A stretch of DNA of 64,000 bases from Apostichopus japonicus (Eukaryota > Echinodermata > Holothuroidea > Aspidochirotida > Stichopodidae), in assembly GCF_037975245.1 (NCBI RefSeq), contig NC_092567.1, forward strand, positions 6,508,714-6,572,713, in the 5' to 3' direction. Below the pieces are notes generated by a model. That model made no database searches, was not told the origin of the DNA, and saw nothing but the letters and a program-made list of their open reading frames with translations. The position numbers and the translations under genes are program-made. This document shows, piece after piece, positions 34,251 through 45,810 of this stretch. Numbering within the stretch: the stretch's first letter is position 1; every line of letters begins with the position of its first letter.

Positions 34251-34503
34251 GGTGTGCGACTTATCGCAAAGCCTTTTGGGTAGGGTCCAGGGACGAGTCC
34301 CCGCCATTGATCCAGGGGTCGGACTCTACAAGTCTTTAGGTTTACTTCTGTTTGGTGCCTGATTTGATATGTCATTCATGAATATATTTAATAAAAGTCA
34401 CATTTGACAAGATTATAATTGAATTAAGAATGACTTATCTATTTCACATCCTGGTGTAACTTAGTGCCTAAATCATGATTATTCAAAATGAAACTTAAAC
34501 CCA

Positions 34504-34887
34504 AATGAAAACAGTGGCGTAGGAAGGTACTTTTGAGTGGGGGGGGGGGGGCTGAAGACTGATAGCCGGCCTGGGGGAGGGGTCTAAGGGGAGGAGGTAT
34601 CCCCCTCCCCTTAGACCCCTTTTTCTAGGTAGCCTCAGATGCAATTTGGTGCAATATAGCACACTTCAACACTCACTCCATTTTGTAAACTTAATTTTGT
34701 ATTTTCACCAGGCCTTAGATGCAATTTGGTGCTCCAAATGAGATTTTTTTTCTCATTTGGAAATGAAAAAGGGGTTTTCTGACTTGCGAAGCGGGGGGGG
34801 GGGGAATGATACTTCCGCCCCTCCACATTTTTCACTGGGGGGCTGGCGCCCCCCCAGCCCCCCGGTTCCTACGCCCTTGAATGAAAA
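34504..34887 (+). mobile_element. Non-autonomous hAT-like MITE, 368 bp, with 8-bp TSD AATGAAAA
   Basis: The element spans 34512-34879: it begins CAGTGGCGTAGGAA and ends TTCCTACGCCCTTG. It is flanked by perfect AATGAAAA at 34504-34511 and 34880-34887. It contains two poly-G tracts, two AGATGCAATTTGGTGC repeats, and paired GGGGG/CCCCC stretches that can form stems. No coding capacity, and no copy of the GCGCCA module. Confidence 0.9.
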
Positions 34888-35189
34888 CATGAAAACTTTG
34901 CACACAAGAATATCTTGTTATCCAGATATCTACAACATGCACACATATGGTATTATAAGTACATTTAAAAAACACTATTTGGTATATAGGCACATTCGCT
35001 TCATTGGAAACAACAAATCAATACAATAATGATATACTTCAGGGCAATAGCCTGGGTAGAATGCCCAGCGGCAGTTAAGGAACATCGAGAAAACAATTAT
35101 CGTCCAAATGTTACATATGGTGCTTTGATGTGCGGAAATACCAAGCGCTTTTACAAGAAATTTTAGTGGGTTGGTCATTTCCAAACAGG

Positions 35190-35265
35190 GACCGTTATGA
35201 CACTATCTGAGCGGAGCGCCATCATCAGTTGGCGCATAGCGTACCAATACAAGATCGGGCATATG
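35190..35265 (+). mobile_element. Fragment carrying the GCGCCA hairpin module
   Basis: CACTATCTGAGCGGAGCGCC then ATCATCAGTTGGCGCATAGC (core about 35217-35237) follows a GGTCATTTCC remnant. Terminal repeats were not found. Confidence 0.6.
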
Positions 35266-35359
35266 GTGGTAGCCGTAGCCAAAACATGGTGAGGGGAAGC
35301 CATATGGGGAATAAGGTGTATATTAGGAAAGATAGAACAAACACCGTCTTTAACCATCG

Positions 35360-35794
35360 CCCCCTCCATCTCCCAAACACCCTTCATCTCTCTCTATCCC
35401 TCACTTCCTCCATCCCCAACCACTTCCATCTCCCTCAAACACCTCCATCCTCACCCCACCTCCTCCATCCCCAACCCCCTCCATCTCCCCACCCCCCTCC
35501 ATCTCCCTCAAACACCTCCATCTTCACCCTTCTCCATCTCCCAAGCCCCCATCATCTTCCCAAGCCCCTCCATCCCCACCCTCTCCATCTCCTTCAAACC
35601 CCTCTATATCCCCAACCTCTCAATCCCCCAACTACTCCATCCCCCTACCCCATCCATCCCCACTATCTCCATCAAACCCCCTCCATCTCCCACCCTCTCC
35701 ACCCAACCCCCTCCATCTCCCCAAACACCTCCATCTCCCCAACCACCTCCATCTCCCTCAAACTCCTCCATCTCCCCCACCCTCTCAACTCCTC
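35360..35794. repeat. CT-rich minisatellite (CCCCCTCCATCTCC)
   Basis: About 25 degenerate units of CCTCCATCTCCC and CCTCAAACACCTCCATC. The 203-codon plus-strand frame covering it is a Pro-His-Ser-Leu repeat artefact. Confidence 0.95.
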
Positions 35795-36205
35795 TAACAA
35801 TTTATCATATTATACATTAAATATAATTATACAAGTATAAATGAACAACATAAAACTGGCTGGGATGTGGGAATGATAAACAGAGGAAAAGAGGATTTAA
35901 GTTTAAACAGTAAACAAAATAACCAGCATCTCATGAATAATCATCAACCATATACATAAACATGAGAGGCTATTAATATTACATCATTAACCTTTAACTA
36001 ACCGTCATTGGAATTCATTGCATTTTAATTAATTAGGTGCTACATTAACTTTCAAGTTAATGTTCGGTATATAAAGCAAACATAACGTATGAATGGTTGG
36101 GCCTACACCATGAACAGAGGCGAAGTATACAGTCTCAGGCCTTATACACCATATAAAGTATGTTAATATATTTATCACTCAGCAGCTTGAGGAAGTATTG
36201 TCTAT
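35795..36205 (+). repeat. Duplicated block C, copy 2
   Basis: Colinear with 29075-29440, with a small extra AT-rich segment near 35980-36050. Confidence 0.85.
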
Positions 36206-36681
36206 AACACAACCGCCATTCTTCCTATTTATTACGAAGACCAACACAGTACTACAACAAAATTGATAGAATAATAAATATAACCATATATAGTAATGCA
36301 GAAATATGATGGTGAAATGTGACCAGAAAAGAACATAGCAAAGTATAAAGGGAAACTAAGAATATGATAATAATATAGATACTGTTATCGGAAATCAACA
36401 GCTAAGATTCAAACATACAAGACTTCTCTTAAGTTTGTAAAGTGATGCCGGTCCGGTGTATGACAAGCATCATAGAGCTTCAGTTACAATATTATTTAAG
36501 GAACGTTTCACAAGAGTAATATTGTGGATTGGACAACAACTGAACAGGTTCTGTTACCCCTCTCTCTCTCTCTGTCGATACTGAAAACATGAGATAAAGA
36601 AGTAAAAACATGACATTACTTAAAACGGTCAATTTGTCGTAACTAAAATTGTGACATCAACTGCATGGTCACCTGACATTA
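36206..36681. other. AT-rich intronic sequence
   Basis: Short CT run at about 36558-36572. Nothing else recognised. Confidence 0.5.
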
Positions 36682-36968
36682 ACTTATTATACACACCATG
36701 CATGCCAATCAAGCCATTATACAGACCATATACATGCCAATCAACCTATGATACATACCATGCATGCCAATCAACACATTATACAGACCATATACATGCC
36801 AATCAACCTATTATACATACCATGCATGCCAATCAACCCATTATACAGACCATATACATGCCAATCAACCTATTATACATACCATGCATGCCAATCAACC
36901 CATTATACAGACCATATACATGCCAATCAACCTATTATACATACCATGCATGCCAATCAATCCAGTAT
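36682..36968. repeat. Tandem repeat with alternating 31-bp monomers (62-bp dimer)
   Basis: Two monomer types alternate: ATGCCAATCAACCTATTATA ending in a CATACCATGC word, and ATGCCAATCAACCCATTATA ending in a CAGACCATATAC word. About four and a half dimers are present, nearly identical, so the expansion is recent. Because the 62-bp period is not a multiple of three, the same peptide repeats cycle through all three plus frames and leave 68-148-codon open frames. These are artefacts. Confidence 0.95.
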
Positions 36969-38319
36969 AACTACATTACTCACATGCACATATTAGCACA
37001 ACTTTTGTACAAGTCATGCCACCCCGTCAACACCTCATCTCTCCCTCCGCCGCCCCCCCCCCCCCCTGAAGCAGAGAAAAAAGAGAAAGTCACTTAGTTA
37101 TTGGATTTTATGGTTAAGATAAATAATAAAGCACATTTAAGTAACTAGTCAACGAACAATCATAGCATATTCTGATATCGAAATATGGAATACTGTTACA
37201 TTTAAAAATCACCAATGAAGAAAAATCATTATGAAACAAAGATTAGCATAAGGGGAAGAGTGTTACAAAAGAATGGTTTAGTGTAATATATTTATTCAAT
37301 GAATAATATAATGGATAAAATCAAGGTATATTTGTTTCCACTGATAGAGCATTTCGTGGTGGGATCAATAAAATTTTTGTTTGGGGCTAACAAGGTGAAT
37401 AGGCTTTGGTTATTCAATGCACCAAACATACACAGCAATACAGCAGCATGTAAGTGAAATGTTCACAGAAAGATTGTAGCTTGTAGCAAAGCACCATACC
37501 CATGTACCAAGAATTGGAAAGAAATATATGTTGTGCATTTCAAACAAAATGAAAATTAATAAAGTGACCTGTATATGTAATATCTTGTTAACCAAAGAGG
37601 AGCACCTACATCTCTGGTTCTGATAAATCGCATTTCCTTTGGTATTAGTCTGTCAATAAGTCATATTAAAACAGTTTGTGCTTTCATTTGTCATAATTTG
37701 GAGGAAGGGTGAAAGGGAAGGCTGGTTTAAGGTCTAATTGATGCCCTATGGTATCATGTCACAAAATTGGCTCTACCGCAGGAGATTGACCACCTTTTTG
37801 CAGTGGGGGGATATTATCCAGAAGAGGGGTGAAGGGAGGGCTGTGCCCCATTCTTTAAGATATTTATAAAAATGAAGGGTACATAGATTCAAACATGTGC
37901 TATGTTTTGTCACTCTTGAAACAATCTTGAAGATTTATCAACTGTGTATCTTGTACTGCATATGCATGTTATATCCTCATATACTGTACTTTAAAATTTA
38001 TTGTAAAAATATTCTCTCTAGAAGTGAGGGATCACCCCTTTCCTCTTGATTTTATCCTGGTGATTTAAGTCAACACGAATATTACATAGTTGCAACCCTA
38101 CTGTACCCTCTGTCTCGATTTGATTTTTGGGGGGATGGGGTGGGCCGGGGGACAGGGCATTAGGCCTACATCCATGCTAGGGAGGGGTCAGTCATCATTA
38201 ATACTACAATTGTGTGATACAACTTTAAATCTTGCAAATGTATACAACATTAAAAGTGTGCATTTTAGAAAAATTTCCTGTGAGCAATGAAAAGGGTTAA
38301 AGAGTAAAATGTTACTTAC
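36969..38319. other. Intronic sequence with poly-C and G-rich words
   Basis: Poly-C tract near 37050 and GGGGGGATGGGG near 38130. No supported gene. Confidence 0.5.
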
Positions 38320-38366
38320 TGTATGTCCATCTAGGATACAGTAGCAGTGAACATAGCACCTTGTTG
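38320..38366 (-). CDS. Possible minus-strand exon (unidentified gene)
   Basis: On the minus strand a short open segment TRCYVHCYCILDGHT ends at ACA|GTAAGT, a strong donor, and starts after an AAG acceptor with a poor pyrimidine tract. The frame stays open further upstream. This is the weakest of the minus-strand exon series. No domain recognised. Confidence 0.22.
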
Positions 38367-38976
38367 CTTCATGTATATTCAAAAGTTACTTAAAAACTAT
38401 GACGACTGGTAATACTAGTTATATGGAGATGAAAGATCTAAAGATAGCAATGCTGGTAGCAGATACCGGGAGAATTCCTAATTCATTCAATCTCATCTGA
38501 TTTTATTATATTATTGGTTTAAAACAATACCAAGATTACATGTGGCAATGCACATCATAACTTCAAAGACTTGATACTTCAAATTTCTCAATTTATAACA
38601 CATCATTGATCAGACCAAGGTACACACTAGAAAAACTTTGCTTGTACGGCGTGTGGGCAATCCTTATTTTCTACAGAAGTTGAAGTTTTCTGATGAACTG
38701 TTAAGTTAGGTATCTATCGGTAGCTGTCCCCACTTTAGAGAAATCTTCCATCCACAAATGCATAATACAAAAGAGGAATTGTGTTTAGTCAAGTTTTGTT
38801 AGCTCTACACAATTAAACAAGTAGATTTTAAAAAAGGGCACTTGATGTTATTTATAGAGCTGATTAGGCAAGCTGTCTTCACCTACATATGGTCTGTAGA
38901 TTTGACCAAGGTGTCCAACACAACCCATTACCATTTCACAAACTGACTGTTGAGAAATGATCATGTAAAGACTCAC

Positions 38977-39046
38977 CAGACACTCATCCACAGAGGAAGT
39001 TATTTCATAAATGATGTGTTCCCACTTGACTTTTTCTTTTATTTTC
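38977..39046 (-). CDS. Possible minus-strand exon (unidentified gene)
   Basis: A 70-bp segment is bounded by ACATTTCCTCCAG and CTG|GTGAGT, both near consensus. It encodes KIKEKVKWEHIIYEITSSV then DECL, with even composition and no stop. Its start phase does not fit directly to the segment at 39809-39948, so at least one exon between them would be needed. Confidence 0.35.
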
Positions 39047-39808
39047 CTGGAGGAAATGTACCAAAGAAATGTTGATAACTGTATTACCTGGAGGTTTAAG
39101 AGAAAATACAACATAACTCTTCTTTCCATTCTCTAGATTTATCAAGGTGAAAATTCATCACGTCTTTGATCCTTTTTGTGACAGACATCAACGCCTTTCC
39201 TTGTGTCTTATAAATAAGTATGAATATTTGTATAGCTGTATTCTCAGGGCAGCATATATATTGTTTTATATTTCTGTTTTTATTTTTGATTATGTTGAAC
39301 TGACATACAGATAGCTAACAGCACAGGACTAATATCATTATTAAAAGCACCTTTGCCTTTATCTTTAAGCTGCCCTTTAGGAATATGTTTTGCATCTGAG
39401 GTAATCAATACAGTCAGTTATTTACAACACTTGAAGTGGTATCTGATCAACTCCATGTTACGTCCCAAGAGTTGTGAAGCCCCCCACCCCCCCCCCCCAA
39501 TAAAAGACATATTTGGAAAATTGCTGGAATTTTTCTAACAAATTTGTGAGATATCATCCATAGTAATGCAACAGAAAGTAAATGTAGAAAGCACATGTGC
39601 TTGAGTTTGCTAGAAATACCTCTTAAATGGCCAGTATTATAACTGAAGTGCAAATAATGTACATCTTAAACAGAACACTTTAAGAGAATCCTTCAACACT
39701 ATTGACCAATGGCTAAGAGTTGAATTCTGAATTACTTTGGTTTTTACTCTGAGGACATGCATAGGGTCCAGAAGGTTCATGCATGTCTTGTATTACTGAC
39801 TGACTTAC

Positions 39809-39948
39809 AACATATCCACACATTACAGTAAACCCACTAAAGACTTCCATTTGTAATCCCTTAGTATAAAGCTCATTGACAAATGACATAAAACCTAGAT
39901 TATCTTCAGATTTAAATTTGACATCAATTTTATTGGGTTTTAGATGTA
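39809..39948 (-). CDS. Possible minus-strand exon (unidentified gene)
   Basis: A 140-bp segment is bounded by a strong pyrimidine-rich acceptor (CCTTCCCCTCTCAG) and GTT|GTAAGT. It encodes 46 residues (HLKPNKIDVKFKSEDNLGFM, then a segment ending TVMCGYV) with protein-like composition. It is the best splice-bounded candidate in this series. No family recognised. Confidence 0.42.
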
Positions 39949-40582
39949 CTGAGAGGGGAAGGGTAAGAAAGGTTAGGATGGAAACAGAGAAATGATTCCT
40001 GTTAGTCATTCTACATGGTTCTAACTTAGAGTGGGTTTGGTTCTAACTTAGTGTGTGTATGGGTCTCACTTTGTGTGCAGTGACTATATTTAATTGTTAG
40101 GGCACATGCACTTATGAATTAAATTTATTGTTGATGAGCCTGCCATACATTTTACTGGCTATTATTTGTGGAAGTTAGGCTGACAATCCAGAGGAGTCTG
40201 GCTGTGCTGTTAAGACTGATTACAACCCTTACCTGCCACCTAACACTATGACACACTGATAAATTAGAAGGGATCAAGTCATCTGAATATTTTGTTCCTT
40301 AATTTATGATGGCTACACAAAACAAAAAATGGACCCAGTATACTAAACACATACACCTCTTTGTGTACTTTAACACAATGGTAAGCAATACAATGTATGA
40401 CATGTATTGCCCAATATATGTTGTATGTATGTTAGACTGAAGCCATTATCTTCTTCCCTAGGCCCTTAGGGAGTTTGCTGATCAAGCAAGATTCAAAACA
40501 ATTACTGTTCCACCAGGATTAGGCAGTAACAAAATCACTTTCTACTTCAGAATCAAATCTAATTATAACTACAACCCAGCTT

Positions 40583-41942
40583 ACCAGTTCCAGGGGCGTA
40601 TCCAGGATTTTCCAATAGGGGGGGGGGCGCCAGGCATGAATGATCGCCGTCCTGGGGGATGGGTCTAAGGGGAGGGGTGTACAATTTTTGCTTTCAAAGA
40701 AGGGCTGAAATGCAAAATGGTGTCATATGCATGGGCGGCGATCCGTACTTCCGAGTGGGGGGGGGGGGATATGACCTTGTTGACTATCTAAGCGTAGCGC
40801 CACCATGAGTTGGCGCGAAGCGTACAAGAAAATTTTGGGATTAACAAACCCTCTAGATGGCCGGAAACGGCACTTCCCAAGGTTTCCAAGCGGCATATAC
40901 CCAACTTTAAAATAGGGATGTCATGTCCGAAATATCTCATAATCAGGATCCAAAATACTTTTTTTTTAAATTTCGGGTGTTATTTTGGGAAAATTGCCCC
41001 TGTCAATCTTGTTTCAGGCGCAACGTTAGAATGTTCGAGAGCTGTTATATTATTCGATGAAGAAAATGGCCTCATGCAGGCTATTGTAGGCCTATACATA
41101 TGCAATACACAATTGCACATAGTTACATTCCTAGGTACCGATTGCTAGGGCATCCAGGTGAAACGTGTATTAAGCATTACCCTGGTTACATGAGATTCTC
41201 AGCTGTTCGAGGGAACATGTACGTGTATAGGCCTACTATAGGGCCTATATGAATACTATGAGGGTGCATATATGTACTATATCAATACCGTGGGCGCAAT
41301 AATACATTTTGTTGTTATAGGGCCAATGAAGCCTACAGTCAACTATTTTGCTTTATAAAGACGCTTTATTTGAAAAGATCGCACTGCGTTTATGGTAGGC
41401 GAGAAATGAAGCTAAAAAAGAGCCGTACATTAACGAAGATGCATAAATGTAGGCATGAAAATATTCTTATCCCTGGCATTTGGTGGGGGGGGGGGGGATA
41501 TGGTGCATTACATCCCCTCCACCCATTTTCATGGGGGGATATATCCCCCCTCCACCCAGGATCGCCGCCCATGGCCATATGTGATCCATTTTTCGACCTT
41601 AATAATAAGCAACATTTCCAGTAAATATGGACACAAAATGCACAATTTAGTATGGCTGGCATGTCATTTAGTGTTTATAGTGATAATACAAACACAATTA
41701 CCATCTATGTTTCTAAAACTATTATGCCGCCGAACTTCGCCAGAACCTTTTTTTGGCAAACAAAAAATAAAGCATACGGGAGGGGGGGGGGGGGGGGTTG
41801 AGCGATCACCGACATCTCACATAAAGGTCGTCATCAATTTTTTTTTTTTTTTTTGCTAAACTTTTTTTTTTTTTTTTTGGTGACGGCCAATAGGGGGGCG
41901 CGCGCCTGTTGCGCCCCCCCTGGATACGCCCCTGAGTTCTGC
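40583..41942 (+). mobile_element. hAT-like element, about 1344 bp
   Basis: The element spans 40591-41934. Its ends are CAGGGGCGTATCCAGG and, inverted, CAGGGGCGTATCCAGG (perfect over 16 bp). The flanks share only AGTTC (40586-40590 and 41935-41939), a 5-bp duplication if real. It contains the GCGCCA module (core 40798-40816), three poly-G tracts and a poly-T stretch. The 10089-11285 copy is its inverted, truncated relative. Frames of 84-134 codons are not conserved between the two copies. Confidence 0.85.
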
Positions 41943-42986
41943 TATACACTAATTATACACTTACCATTACCATCAGCATATTGTAAACCATTCTGTGCAA
42001 GATCCACTCATGTGACCCCCAAAGATCATCTCAAGACTGATTAATCCACATTTACCTAATGAGGAGATAAAGACAAAGACAATAAGAAACATATCTGAAC
42101 TAGATGTTTAATGCAAACGATAAAATCCCTTGTTTTTGAGTTTGCCTTTTTAATATTTACTCAACAGTTATTCCATTGCTCACAGATACACAAGCTTATG
42201 CTAATATGACTCAATAATTGCAAGTTCATTCATTTTATTGCAAGGGGCTTTTATTTTAAAGTTGAATAATTTTTGGAAATTTATCCATAAAGAAAACAAA
42301 AGGCAAAACTTGGTAACATGTTTGCAATCCTATGAATTGGACTTACTTGATCAGCACACATTCTAATTGGTACTTTTAACGTTGTTTGGTGCAGCAGGCC
42401 AATGAAGTTGTTCATCTTTGTATGAACACCAAATTTGTAATACTGTTACTTTGAAGTCAAGCAAAGTTAGGCCTAATTACTGGTCTAGATTGCTTTTGTC
42501 AAACTATTGGTATATAAGTGTGAAGCAGAAGCTGCTCTATTACATAAATGTTGTTGTTTTTGCTTTCACAACTTTCCCAGTAACTTAATTTCTAACTTTG
42601 CCAATTAATAGCAACCTGATGCACCCCCCCCCCTACCCAAACATACTCTTATAACATAATTACTCAATTACAGACTAACTTTAAGAACATAAAAATAATA
42701 CAACTGCATTAAGGATTTCAGATGACAAAACATGCTGGATCCTACAAGAACTTGTCATATTGTGTTGTATGATCTTCTGTGATAGAATCATAAACTGTTG
42801 CTTGTCATAGTGCAATTCTCAATACCTCCATGACTGGATGATAGACTTTCCGGTGTGGAAATTTCCCTTGAGGGATCATCTGATACGTCATGGAGTAAAA
42901 ATATGTAATTAAACACTTGCATTCTCATGGAAGAGGGGGAGGCGTGGGTGGGGTAAAAATCAGGTGGTGGACCATACAATCATTAC
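41943..42986. other. AT-rich sequence, no supported exon
   Basis: Poly-C near 42624. A 63-codon minus-strand frame at 42788-42979 might extend the exon at 42987 if the GTAATG donor is not used, but it is Ser/Pro-rich and unsupported. Confidence 0.4.
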
Positions 42987-43092
42987 CCTGCTCATGTAAA
43001 CTGTACACATTTCTTCCAAGAGCTGTTATCCGGATATGAAACTGGTAAATCCCTAAACAGGCTGATCTCAGTACTGAATAATTCCAGTTTAC
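42987..43092 (-). CDS. Possible minus-strand exon (unidentified gene)
   Basis: On the minus strand TTTTTTTTCATCATCAG opens a frame encoding VNWNYSVLRSACLGIYQFHI and RITALGRNVYSLHEQ, closed by a GTAATG donor (42981-42986). The frame is also open upstream to about 43206, so the exon may start earlier. Composition is protein-like; no domain recognised. Confidence 0.38.
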
Positions 43093-43931
43093 CTGATGAT
43101 GAAAAAAAACAAAATGCATTTGGTCTTCAGTTATAATGTTATTATTCATGTAAATTGTCATCACCCGGTCTGCAAGTAGCTGCATTCTATCATGTAACAT
43201 TGTCAAACACAGAACACAGCTACTATAAACATATGGTATGCTACTGTAGTTTCAAAATAAATTACTCAGTTATAATTATAACAACAATGTAAAGAACCTA
43301 ATGCAACTTGAATACAAATCTATAGACTATACAAGATGAGTTCAAGGTCTTATAATGCTGCCCACAGTGTATATACATCTCACCTAATACCAAACTAATT
43401 GACATATAAAGAAACATTAATTTGAAATTGAGACAAGCATTGAATCTTCAGTACAAACTTTAAGCAATACCACTGGTAATCCAGTCTGGTTAATATTCAT
43501 TTGAGAAACAAAAGTTATAACAATGCAACCCTGAAATAGAATGGAGCCTGGAGAAAACATTATGAAGGATCCTGGTCACATAATTTAGTAACCATTGGTT
43601 CACTGTACTGTCTATAGGTTGATGAATTTGTAGGATTTCTGAAATGATGACATTGTACTATAATTGATTGAGTTAAAGTACATATTTTTCTATCTGCAGA
43701 CTTTGACATAAACTGTTATTTCATAACATGTTGTTCGGTGCAGTCTTGGTGTGAAGTGAAGGGAAGGGGGGTTGGTATATTGTCATCAGCTGAGTCCCCA
43801 GCAAAATATGTGATAAAAAATAGTATATTTTATCTTAGGATAAACAAAGACTTAGAAAGTGGGTCTGGTGATAAAATTGTGCATGGAACTGTGCCTGGTT
43901 CTCAAAGTCACTGGTTTTGTGTACACCTTAC

Positions 43932-43980
43932 TTGAAGTATGCTTCTTCAGCCTCACAAGATGTGATTGTGAATCTTAGAA
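43932..43980 (-). CDS. Possible minus-strand exon (unidentified gene)
   Basis: A 49-bp segment is bounded by CTGTCGCACACCAG and CAA|GTAAGG. It encodes LRFTITSCEAEEAYF. Acceptor and donor are both good, but the segment is short. Confidence 0.3.
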
Positions 43981-44279
43981 CTGGTGTGCGACAGTTTGGA
44001 GAAAAATATCAAAGAATTAAAGGAGATACAAACCCAACCATAATCTTTAGCTGATATGAAAGACTGATCATTGAGATGAATATCAACGGTGGAGGTGATT
44101 TATATTTTACTGTTCGATTACATTTCAAATCATATTTCCAATATGTAAGCAAATGCTTAAAACGTGAATCTCTACCGTACTACAGTAAATAAACATCATA
44201 ACAAACATAATACATTTAAGCTCAAGATTTTATCCGAAGTTGTGTGACCTATGTGTGACCAACCTAAATTAATCAAGGT

Positions 44280-45043
44280 TTGTGTTTTTGTTTGATGGAG
44301 TGTTTATTACAAATACCTCTAACTCAAAGCTTAGCAATACAGACTGAGTTGACTTCTTTAATGTTTCTACAGCATTATGAAATATCTAAAATGGTATTAC
44401 AAGTTTTCGGTTTTAATCTGAAGGAAGTAATTACCTCAACAGAAGACATATTTGTAGGTAACCCAAGCTACTTTCTTACAGAACCAACAAGTTGTCTTCC
44501 AGTCTTATCATTCTAGAAGTGTCAGGAGTTCTAGAAGAATTTATTAATTTATGAGTCTTGGAGGCAATTTTTATTTCAGTTTGACAAATGGTTAAAACGT
44601 ACCAGAGGGTGTTTGGGGGCCTATTGTGTCATGGAAAGCTCATTACAAACATACCAATTAATGAATTAATCCAGTAAGAATCTGATCATTTTCATGTCCT
44701 TACTAGAGATTAATTCTGTCAGTTGTATTTTGAGTGGATGAGTTAAACTTGATACAAAATTCATTTAGTGAGAGTGAATGGAGGTAAAAGAGTATTCCTT
44801 GATCTGAGATGCTATCCAAAAAACATACCAGAGGTTGTTGAAACATTACTATCACTGTTATATACTAACACCATCACATGGAAGAAATATCAGATGATGA
44901 ACCATTCATTGTCCTTGTCAGCACAGTATGAACGTGACTTCCATCGAGAACTAGTAACTACAGGTGGAATAGGTGATCCCCTAACAGCTCGCTTCATAAT
45001 TAACCTAATGAAGAGAAAAGAAAGTGATGTGAATGAGATTTAA
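44280..45043 (+). pseudogene. Coding-like plus-strand segments, possibly a decayed gene
   Basis: Two open frames, 44280-44516 (78 codons) and 44768-45043 (91 codons), have protein-like composition. The second includes GGKRVFLDLRCYPKNIPEVV and a charged NLMKRKESDVNEI end. Beyond its TAA the same frame continues with further protein-like stretches broken by TAG and TGA, as in a decayed gene. No ATG or splice logic ties the pieces together. Family not recognised; a chance origin is possible. Confidence 0.25.
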
Positions 45044-45543
45044 GTCCTTATTATAGGAGACATTGAGAATGTCAGTCAGAAATAGATATGTGAATGTCTC
45101 TGGCTAACTACCCTGTATACATGAACAATCACAGAGAAAAAATACAGAGGAAGGAAAGTACACTTCAGTTTCCAATAACTAGGTATTAAGTGTAAAAACA
45201 ATTAGCCAGTTAAGCATCAAACTTGAACCGGATTGTCCGTTGTTTAGTGGAAGTGGCATAAAAAGGTGTGATGCATGGATATAAATGAGCTCCCAAAGGA
45301 GAGTTCAACCTCACACAAACCCAACCATGCATGGTTTGGGCCTGACTGAGAATGTGTGAGATTTCGCACCACTCTTTCGTATTGAGGACAGAATGTCTTT
45401 TGAATTTCTACTCATTAGGAGATGATTGTATCTAATTTAGTGTGTCAGCTTTGGTGGATGTGTTTTCATATTATTTTTCTTTATTTAATGGCACCAGGCC
45501 CCTGGAGATTGGATTGGCTATATTGAGCTAGTTACACCACTCT

Positions 45544-45810
45544 CGGGGGGGGGGGGGGTTCTCCTTCTAGATTTTAGATCACCAAAGGTTTATAAAGTAC
45601 CCTGTTCAGCTGGTCAATAGCCATACAATATGGTCAGATCTCTCCACTAATTTGGCAGATGAAGACACTTGTAACCTCAAAATTTTGAGTTAAAAAGTTT
45701 TGAGATGAAAAAGTCAAAATATTGACTTTTGAGGTGAAAATCTTGAGATAAAAATTCCAATTATTGAGAAAGCAAATTCAAAATTTTGAAATTTGGGGAC
45801 ACTTATATAT
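45544..45810. repeat. Poly-G tract and AAAATTTTGAG-type low-complexity words
   Basis: Poly-G of about 12 at 45546. From 45675 to 45795 words such as TCAAAATTTTGAG, GTCAAAATATTGAC and TTTTGAGGTGAAAATCTTGAG form overlapping small palindromes. They resemble the tail of repeat R1. Confidence 0.5.

Noticed and set aside
35229-35840. 203-codon plus-strand frame
   Set aside because: Translation of the CT-rich minisatellite; composition is Pro, His, Ser and Leu only.
36651-37097. 148-codon and overlapping plus-strand frames
   Set aside because: Produced by the 62-bp tandem repeat, which is open in every plus frame.
40591-41934. Autonomous transposon with its own protein
   Set aside because: The longest frames (112-134 codons) are not preserved in the inverted copy at 10089-11285 and have no transposase motif.
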